64,000 nucleotides of DNA from Nocardioides sp. 1609 (GTDB lineage Bacteria > Actinomycetota > Actinomycetes > Propionibacteriales > Nocardioidaceae): positions 17,527 to 81,526 of the forward strand of contig NZ_SPUJ01000010.1 of the NCBI RefSeq assembly GCF_004522105.1, read 5' to 3'. A model generated the notes under the pieces. That model was not told the origin of the DNA and searched no databases. It was given only the letters and a program-made list of their open reading frames with translations. Positions 58,727-64,000 of this stretch are shown piece by piece. How positions within the stretch are numbered: the stretch's first letter is position 1; each line of letters begins with the position of its first letter. A program made the position numbers and the translations under genes.

Positions 58727-59952
58727 GACGCCCCGTCGAGCCAGGCCCGGATGGCGGCGCCGTGCTGGTCGAGCACCGGCGGGGCGGCGTGCTCGCGACG
58801 GGTCGTCTCCGGCCCGGCGTCCTCCCCCTCGGACCCGGCGAAGAACCGCAGCGGCGGGCCGGGCAGCGTGATCGGGCCGAGGCCGGCGTGCTCGACGTCG
58901 ACGAGCAGCCCCTGGCTGCGGGTCTGGTCCCACTCGTAGACCTCGTCGAGGCCGCGGACCTTCCCGGCCGGCACGCCGATCTCGGCCAGCCGGACGAGGA
59001 GGGGCTCGGCGTCCCAGTCGGCGAAGACCGACTCGACGAGCTCGACGACGCGCTCGCGCGCCGCGGCGCGCTCGGGGTTCGTCGCCACGCCGTCGGCGTC
59101 CGGATCGAGGTCGAAGCCGGCGCAGAAGCGCTTCCACAGCCCCTCGCTCCCCAGCGCGATCTGGACGGCGCCGTCGCGGCAGCGGAACAGCCCGTACGGC
59201 GAGATCGACGGGTGGTGGTTGCCCTGGGCCCGGCCGACCTCGCCGGCGACGGTCCACCGGGTGCCCTGGAAGGCGTGGACGCCGACCACCGCGGCGAGCA
59301 GCGACGTCCGGACGACCTGCCCGCGGCCGGTGCGTGCGCGCTCGTGCAGGGCGGCCAGGACGCCGTAGGCGCCGTACATCCCGGCGAGCAGGTCGGCGAT
59401 CGGCGTGCCGACCCGCTGCGGGTCGGCGGGCGAGGAGCCGGTGAGCGACATCAGGCCGGCCTCGCCCTGGGCGATCTGGTCGTAGCCGGCCCGACCCCCC
59501 TCGGGTCCGTCGTGCCCGAAGCCGGTGATCGACAGCACGACCAGCCTCGGGTTGCGCCGGGTCAGGTCGTCGATGCCGAGGCCCAGGCGCTCGAGGACGC
59601 CGGTGCGGAAGTTCTCGACGAGCACGTCGGCCCGGTCGACGAGCCGGAGCAGCAGGTCGCGGTCGGCGTCGTCCTTGAGGTCGAGGGTGATCGACTCCTT
59701 GTTGCGGTTGGCCGAGAGGAAGTACGTCGACTCCCGCGCGCCGGGCTCCCCGACGAACGGCGGCCCCCACCCGCGGGTGTCGTCACCGCTGCCCGGCGCC
59801 TCCACCTTGATCACACGGGCGCCCTGGTCCCCGAGCATCATCGTGGCGTGCGGGCCGGCGAGGGCCCGGCTGAGGTCCACCACGAGCACGTCCCGCAGCG
59901 GTCCGCCGTGACCGTCGCGACCGTCGTCCGTCGTCGTCGTCATCGTCGTCAC
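58723..59952 (-). CDS. CaiB/BaiF (family III) CoA-transferase
   Basis: A 409-residue family III CoA-transferase that moves CoA between carboxylic acids via an aspartyl-CoA intermediate. The N-terminal LVVDLSRALAGPHATMMLGDQGARVIKVEAPGSGDDTR block and the catalytic aspartate in GRAGYDQIAQGEAGLMSLTG are intact. The large insertion domain and the C-terminal return arm are present. Overlaps at both ends (GTGA) tie it to transporter and carboxyltransferase genes, suggesting it activates the imported acid to its CoA thioester. GTG 59952 or ATG 59943 is the start. Confidence 0.93.
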   Translation of the reverse strand: MTTMTTTTDDGRDGHGGPLRDVLVVDLSRALAGPHATMMLGDQGARVIKVEAPGSGDDTRGWGPPFVGEPGARESTYFLSANRNKESITLDLKDDADRDLLLRLVDRADVLVENFRTGVLERLGLGIDDLTRRNPRLVVLSITGFGHDGPEGGRAGYDQIAQGEAGLMSLTGSSPADPQRVGTPIADLLAGMYGAYGVLAALHERARTGRGQVVRTSLLAAVVGVHAFQGTRWTVAGEVGRAQGNHHPSISPYGLFRCRDGAVQIALGSEGLWKRFCAGFDLDPDADGVATNPERAAARERVVELVESVFADWDAEPLLVRLAEIGVPAGKVRGLDEVYEWDQTRSQGLLVDVEHAGLGPITLPGPPLRFFAGSEGEDAGPETTRREHAAPPVLDQHGAAIRAWLDGAS

Positions 59953-61268
59953 CAGCCCGGCAGCACGAGCATCGCCCACACGAGCAGCGGTCCGGCGAGG
60001 ACCACGATCACGCTGTAGGTGAGGATCTGCTTGTAGTAGACGGGCTCGGTGATCGAGTCGGGCTTGTTGGCCAGCATCAGCGCGCCGTTGGTCGAGAACG
60101 GGCTGACGTCGACGATCGTCGAGCTCACCGCGAGGGCGGCGACGAAGAGCGCGGGGCTGATGCCGCCGTCGGCGATGAGCGGGAGGCCGATCGGGATGAT
60201 GACCGGCAGCAGCGCGGTCGACGAGGCGAAGGCCGACACGACGCCTCCGACGTAGCAGAGGACGAGGGCGCCGACGGCGGCCACGCCGAGGCCGGCGGCC
60301 CAGTTGCCGACGAACTCGGGCGACCCGGCCGCCTGGAGGATGGCGGCGTAGGTGCTCACACCGGCGACGAGGAGCACGGTGGGCCAGGCGACCTGCTTGA
60401 TCGCGTCCTTGTGCTCGTGGGGCGAGAGCATCGCGAGGAGCACGGCGGCGGTGATCGCGACGAAGCCGATGTTCTTGTCGAAGGTCAGCGCGATGGCGGC
60501 GACGGCGACGAACGCGACGAGGGTCAGCAGGCGGTCCAGGCGCATCCCGAGGGCCTGGGTGGTGCCGGTGGCGGTGGCGCCGGTGCCGCGGGCGGTCACG
60601 CCGGCACCGCCGCGGTGGAGGTCCTCGCTGAGGGTGTCGGGGTCGTCGGGGTCGATCCGCAGGCCGATCAGCTTGCGACCGCCGAGCACGACGAACAGGA
60701 CGACGGCGAGGGCGAGGTTGATGAGCAGGCTCGACAGGAAGATGGTGACCTCGGCGTTCGGGAGGCCCTCGTCGGCCATGATCGAGTTGGTCAGCGAGCC
60801 GTAGATGCTGATCGGCGAGAAGCCGCCGGCCTGCGCGCCGTGGACGACGAACATGCCCATCATCAGCGGGCTGATGCCGTAGCGGCCGGCGAAGCCGAGC
60901 GCGATCGGGCCGATGATCGCGCACGCCGCCGGGCTGACCGCACCGACGCCGGTGAGGACGGCCGTCACGGCGAACATCACCCACGGGATCAGCACCACCC
61001 GTCCCCCGACCGCCTTGACGGCGCTGGCGACGATGAGGTCGACGGTGCCGTTGTTGCGGGCGATCGCGAAGAGGTACGTCACGCCGATGATCGTGAGGAT
61101 GAGGTCACCACTGACCCCGGCGAGGATCTCCTTCTCGGTCATGTCGAGCGCGTACATGCCGACGAGCCAGGCCGCCACGTAGCCGAGCGCGCCCATGTTG
61201 ATCGGCAGCACGGTGCCGATCGCGAACAGGGCGACCAGGGCGAGGATCGCCACCCATTCCGGTCCCAT
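59949..61268 (-). CDS. MatC-like dicarboxylate transporter
   Basis: A 439-residue transporter of about 12 hydrophobic segments with the MatC N-terminal domain, the family of the rhizobial malonate carrier: LVALFAIGTVLPINMGALGYVAAWLVG, GDLILTIIGVTYLFAIARNNGTVDLIV, GVGAVSPAACAIIGPIALGFAG. The second half repeats the hairpin (STALLPVIIPIG, STIVDVSPFSTNGALML), as in ArsB/DASS-like ion transporters. GGAGG lies six bases before ATG 61268. It is the first gene of the operon and divergent from the GntR regulator. The transported acid (malonate, succinate, other) is inferred from family. Confidence 0.85.
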   Translation of the reverse strand: MGPEWVAILALVALFAIGTVLPINMGALGYVAAWLVGMYALDMTEKEILAGVSGDLILTIIGVTYLFAIARNNGTVDLIVASAVKAVGGRVVLIPWVMFAVTAVLTGVGAVSPAACAIIGPIALGFAGRYGISPLMMGMFVVHGAQAGGFSPISIYGSLTNSIMADEGLPNAEVTIFLSSLLINLALAVVLFVVLGGRKLIGLRIDPDDPDTLSEDLHRGGAGVTARGTGATATGTTQALGMRLDRLLTLVAFVAVAAIALTFDKNIGFVAITAAVLLAMLSPHEHKDAIKQVAWPTVLLVAGVSTYAAILQAAGSPEFVGNWAAGLGVAAVGALVLCYVGGVVSAFASSTALLPVIIPIGLPLIADGGISPALFVAALAVSSTIVDVSPFSTNGALMLANKPDSITEPVYYKQILTYSVIVVLAGPLLVWAMLVLPGW

Positions 61269-61295
61269 CAGGTTCCTCCATCCGGCCGGCTCGAC

Positions 61296-61316
61296 CCGAC
61301 ATCGGCGTGATGTCGG
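61296..61316. promoter_or_regulatory. inverted-repeat operator upstream of the MatC-like operon
   Basis: CCGACATC-ggcgt-GATGTCGG has perfect 8-bp arms and lies 28 bases before the MatC-like gene start, within the divergent promoter region. It is a candidate binding site for the divergent FadR/GntR protein, though such proteins often use shorter TNGT..ACNA-type sites. Confidence 0.55.
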
Positions 61317-61358
61317 TCACCCGGCTCAGTGGCCTAGCCAATAGGTCACCGAGTCTCC

Positions 61359-61386
61359 TTGTCAATAGCCCTGTGTGAACTAGGAT
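61359..61386 (+). promoter_or_regulatory. promoter of the FadR/GntR gene (leaderless)
   Basis: TTGTCA at 61359-61364 and TAGGAT at 61381-61386, 16-base spacer. The -10 ends six bases before GTG 61393, so the transcript begins at the start codon. Confidence 0.65.
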
Positions 61387-61392
61387 GCTCGC

Positions 61393-62106
61393 GTGACCGC
61401 CTCCGAGTTCCCGGCGCGCCTGGCCCGGGTCCGCCTCTACGAGCAGGTCGCCGAGCAGATCACTCGGTGGATCGGCGACAACGGGCTGCGCGCCGGCGAC
61501 CGACTGCCCCCCGAGCGTGACCTCGCGACCCGGCTCGGGGTCAGCCGCGCCACGCTCAGCCAGGCGCTCGTCGCGCTCGAGGTCATCGGCGTCGTGGTCG
61601 TGCGCCACGGCGACGGCACCGTGGTCACCGAGGCCGCCACCGGGCACGCCCGGATCGGCGAGGCGATCCGCGACCACGCCGACCGCCTGCCCGAGGTGAT
61701 CGAGACCCGCGACGCGCTCGAGACCAAGCTCGCCGCCCTGGCCGCCCGGCGCCGCAGCGACGAGGACCTCGCCCGCATCGACGCGGCGCTGGCGTTCATG
61801 GCCGCCGACGTCGACAACGGAGGACGCGGCGTCGAGGGCGACGAGCGGTTCCACGCCGCCGTCACCACGGCCGCCCACTCCCCCCTGCTCGCCCGCCTCA
61901 TGGCCGAGATCTCCGACCTCATCCGCGAGACCCGCATCGAGTCGCTCGGGCAGCCCGGCCGGCCACGCGCGTCCCTCGCCGGCCACGGCGCCATCGCCGA
62001 GGCGATCCGGGCCGGTGACCCGGACGCCGCCGCCCGCGCGATGCACGAGCACGTCGAGATGGTCAGCGACGTCGCCGTCCTGCGTCCCGAGGCCGAGTCG
62101 GCCTAG
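61393..62106 (+). CDS. FadR-subfamily GntR regulator
   Basis: A 237-residue regulator. The N-terminal winged HTH is LRAGDRLPPERDLATRLGVSRATLSQALVALEVIGVVVVRHGDGTVV. The all-helical FCD ligand domain follows, with residues that bind a metal-carboxylate complex (RDALETKLAALAARR, FHAAVTTAAHSPLLARL, HGAIAEAI, AMHEHVEMV). This class often senses organic acids. It is divergent from the MatC-like transporter operon with a palindrome between, so it is the likely local repressor. The rhizobial matABC operon is also governed by a GntR protein, MatR. Confidence 0.92.
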   Translation: MTASEFPARLARVRLYEQVAEQITRWIGDNGLRAGDRLPPERDLATRLGVSRATLSQALVALEVIGVVVVRHGDGTVVTEAATGHARIGEAIRDHADRLPEVIETRDALETKLAALAARRRSDEDLARIDAALAFMAADVDNGGRGVEGDERFHAAVTTAAHSPLLARLMAEISDLIRETRIESLGQPGRPRASLAGHGAIAEAIRAGDPDAAARAMHEHVEMVSDVAVLRPEAESA

Positions 62107-62122
62107 GCCGACGACGCCGTCC

Positions 62123-62881
62123 ATGTCATCGCTGGAGATCCTCGCGGTCCTCGCTGCCGGACTGGGCGGCGGCATCCTGACCTCGACCGTCGGGGTCGCG
62201 TCGCTGCTGACCTTCCCGGTGCTGGTCGCGGTCGGCCTGCCCCCCGTGGTCGCAAACGCCAGCAACACCGTCGGGATGACGCCCGGCGGCCTGAGCGGCT
62301 CCTTCGGCTACCGCCGCGAGCTGCGCGAGCACCCGCGCCTGACCGCCGTGGTCATGGTGACCTGCGCGGCGGGCGCCGTGCTCGGCGCGACGCTGCTGCT
62401 GGCCCTGCCGGCCGGGGTCTTCGAGGCGGTCGTGCCCTGGCTGATCCTGGGCACCTGCCTGCTCGTCGGTGCGACGCCCCGGATCTCGCGCTGGCTGCGG
62501 AGCCGTCAGGGCGCCGACGCCGCTCCTCGCACGCACCCGTCGCCGGTGACGACGGCGTTCTGCACGGCGACCGGCGTCTACGGCGGCTACTTCGGCGCCG
62601 GGTCCGGCGTGATGATGCTGGCGGTGCTCGGCCTCGGCACCGACGTCGAGCTGCGCATCCTCAACGCGCTCAAGACCCTGGCGGTGATGGCGAGCAACGT
62701 CGTCGCCACGGTGATCTTCCTCGTCGTCGCCGACCTCGACTGGCTGGCCATCGGCCTGCTCGCCGCCGGGTCGGTGATCGGCGGCTACGCCGGCGCGCAC
62801 ATCGGCCGGCACCTCCCGGCCACGCTGCTCCGCACCCTCATCGTGCTCGCCGGGATCCTGGCCTTCGTGCTGCTCCTCTGA
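62123..62881 (+). CDS. TSUP family transporter (TauE/SafE type)
   Basis: A 252-residue membrane protein with about seven or eight hydrophobic segments of the TSUP (sulfite exporter TauE/SafE) family. The two repeats are visible: GGILTSTVGVASLLTFPVLVAVGLPPVVANASNTVGM and GGYFGAGSGVMMLAVLGLGTDVELRILNALKTLAVMASN, each with the family's GxGGG-like and N-T/K motifs. It begins 16 bases after the GntR gene on the same strand. Family members export sulfite, sulfoacetate or other organic anions; here it may accompany the dicarboxylate module, but this is only positional. Confidence 0.9.
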   Translation: MSSLEILAVLAAGLGGGILTSTVGVASLLTFPVLVAVGLPPVVANASNTVGMTPGGLSGSFGYRRELREHPRLTAVVMVTCAAGAVLGATLLLALPAGVFEAVVPWLILGTCLLVGATPRISRWLRSRQGADAAPRTHPSPVTTAFCTATGVYGGYFGAGSGVMMLAVLGLGTDVELRILNALKTLAVMASNVVATVIFLVVADLDWLAIGLLAAGSVIGGYAGAHIGRHLPATLLRTLIVLAGILAFVLLL

Positions 62882-62929
62882 CGGCACCCGCGGTCGCAGA
62901 GCGGCGCGGGCACCGGCCGCTCAGCCCCC

Positions 62930-63859
62930 TCAGCCCCGCTCGGCGTCGGAGGTCGGACGCCGGGGCACCGCGGTGTCGAGCGCGCCCGGGGGCAGTCGGT
63001 ACAGGCGCGTCAGGAGGTCGCGCTGGGCGCGTCCTGGCACGGCGCGGCCGGCCTCCCAGGAACGGACCGCGGCCACCGACCGCCCGGACGCGGCGGCGAC
63101 GTCGGCCTGGCGCAGACCGCTCCAGTCCCTCAGGTCGCGCAGCACGCGTGGCAGCTCGCCCGGTCCCCACGCGTCGGGGCGCAGGCCCACGGGCACCGGG
63201 ACGGCGTACCACCCGGCCACCGTCGCCACGTCGACCCCGAGGACCCGGGCGAGGCGCCGCTGGTGGATCCAGCGCGGCGCCCGCCCGGCCTCCCAGCAGC
63301 CGACGAGATGACGTGACACGCCGACGGACTCGGCCAGGAGCCGCTGCGAGAGGCCGCACCGGTGCCGGGCGGCCCGCAGCGGCCCACGGTGCCGGGGCAC
63401 GGCCGCCGGCGTCCGGACCAGCAGGTCGACCAGGGCCGAGCGCGGGACGTCCTCGAGGCCCGCGATCTCGGCGAGGCGCGGCACCAGCGTCAGCGGCATC
63501 CCGACCCGCCCGGCCTCCCAGTTGAAGACCGTCGAGACCGGGACGTCGAGCTCGGTCGCCACGCGGCTCGCCGCCAGGTCGCCGCGGCGCCGCAGCTCCC
63601 GGAGCCCGGTGGCGCGGGTGCGCTCGGCCGGGGGCGGTGCCGGGCGCCGGGCGTCGAAGAACTCCGCGACCCACGAGGGCTCGGTCGAGAGCACCCGGGC
63701 CAGCCCGGTGATCTCGGCCGGGCCCGGCAGTCGTTCACCGCGCTCCCAGCGCAGCACCGTCGTGGGGTGCACGCCGACCACGTGCGCGACGTGGCGGGTC
63801 GACAGCCGCAGCTCGGCGCGGCGGGTCCGCAGGTCGGTCGTCGCCGCCCGGCCGCCCAT
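62930..63859 (-). CDS. protein of four tandem XRE-type helix-turn-helix domains
   Basis: A 309-residue protein that appears to consist of four consecutive HTH_XRE-like units. Each has a leading LRxxRxxxxL helix, an A-x3-G/V-V-x2-T/S-x-V core and a W-E-x-G-R turn: RWERGERLP (unit 1, about residues 10-60), NWEAGRVGMP (unit 2, about 85-135), CWEAGRAPR (unit 3, about 160-210) and SWEAGRAVP (unit 4, about 240-290). There is no ligand or dimerisation domain left over. It may bind an extended array of sites or bridge DNA. No comparable four-unit architecture comes to mind for a named family. Start ATG 63859. Confidence 0.8.
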   Translation of the reverse strand: MGGRAATTDLRTRRAELRLSTRHVAHVVGVHPTTVLRWERGERLPGPAEITGLARVLSTEPSWVAEFFDARRPAPPPAERTRATGLRELRRRGDLAASRVATELDVPVSTVFNWEAGRVGMPLTLVPRLAEIAGLEDVPRSALVDLLVRTPAAVPRHRGPLRAARHRCGLSQRLLAESVGVSRHLVGCWEAGRAPRWIHQRRLARVLGVDVATVAGWYAVPVPVGLRPDAWGPGELPRVLRDLRDWSGLRQADVAAASGRSVAAVRSWEAGRAVPGRAQRDLLTRLYRLPPGALDTAVPRRPTSDAERG

Positions 63860-63860
63860 C

Positions 63861-64000
63861 TCAGGGAGTGCTGGAGAAGGCGGCGTCGAAGGCCGCCGAC
63901 GGCGGGTCGAAGGCCAACCGACGCACGAACTCCAACGCCTCCGGAGCCCCCACCAACCGGTCCATCCCCGCGTCCTCCCACTCCACCGAGATCGGCCCGT
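63861..64000 (-). CDS. sugar phosphate isomerase/epimerase, C-terminal fragment
   Basis: The last 45 codons of a gene that runs out of the window. The translation includes GPISVEWEDAGMDR, a phrase characteristic of the xylose-isomerase-like TIM-barrel (AP endonuclease 2 superfamily) sugar phosphate isomerases/epimerases of actinobacteria, where the glutamate is a metal ligand region. The end reads RRLAFDPPSAAFDAAFSSTP. It is cut by the window edge, not by mutation. It lies one base upstream of the four-HTH gene and is likely in the same operon. Confidence 0.8.
   Translation of the reverse strand, partial: GPISVEWEDAGMDRLVGAPEALEFVRRLAFDPPSAAFDAAFSSTP

Overview
The window is a gene-dense, very GC-rich actinobacterial chromosome segment. 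A mycothiol-type SigR/RsrA pair, a WhiB regulator, a nickel superoxide dismutase with its maturation protease, a 24-residue bL37 ribosomal protein and a tRNA without encoded CCA all point to Actinomycetota. The gene content resembles Nocardioidaceae (Propionibacteriales), but no rRNA is present, so the genus is an inference. I see no transposase, integrase, phage gene, CRISPR array or replication origin. It looks like ordinary core chromosome with a few accessory operons. Layout: 0-6 kb carries nhaA, a GNAT enzyme, a divergent MmyB-type regulator/SDR pair, a poorly coding stretch with a possible gene remnant, two small exported or membrane proteins and tRNA-Asn. 6-15 kb is housekeeping: dnaG, a 2-hydroxyacid dehydrogenase, dgt, a secreted SH3/peptidase-like protein, dusB and glyS. 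15-19 kb holds an acetoacetate-decarboxylase-like protein and an acyl desaturase/ferredoxin-reductase operon facing a TetR regulator across a perfect 12-bp-arm palindrome. 19-26 kb contains amidase, SDR, MDR, zwf, malic enzyme and the sodX/sodN pair. 26-34 kb has a lipoprotein, then a fused cytochrome-b/sulfite-oxidase-type molybdoenzyme next to methyltransferase, TIGR04282 transferase, GT2, GT-C membrane protein and a zinc-ribbon epimerase: a putative glycoconjugate locus. 34-49 kb holds regulators and conserved genes: anti-sigma/SigF-type sigma, whiB1-like, pdtaS-like kinase, TPP enzyme, bL37, rsrA/sigR, SRAP, aroA, rsgA and hisN. Much of this order (whiB1-pdtaS-rshA-sigH-SRAP-aroA-rsgA, with a desaturase and its reductase nearby) is also known from Mycobacterium tuberculosis Rv3219-Rv3230c. 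49-57 kb carries CBS, FKBP, S4, DUF445, cytidylyltransferase-like and secreted protease-like genes, then a flavin monooxygenase divergent from a GAF regulator. 57-62 kb is a tightly overlapping operon of MatC-like transporter, CaiB/BaiF CoA-transferase and fused AccD-AccA carboxyltransferase with a divergent FadR/GntR regulator and a TSUP transporter. I read it as a candidate malonate (or related dicarboxylate) assimilation module that would run through CoA thioesters without biotin. The end holds a protein built of four tandem HTH repeats and the tail of a sugar phosphate isomerase/epimerase. A recurring feature is a TANNNT -10 hexamer ending 6-7 bases before the start codon of more than 20 genes, which indicates leaderless transcripts and decides several start codons (for example hisN, the MmyB regulator and zwf). 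A perfect SigR-class promoter (GGGAAT-N18-GTT) sits just upstream of an in-frame extended start of sigR. A near-consensus CRP site lies upstream of the whiB gene.
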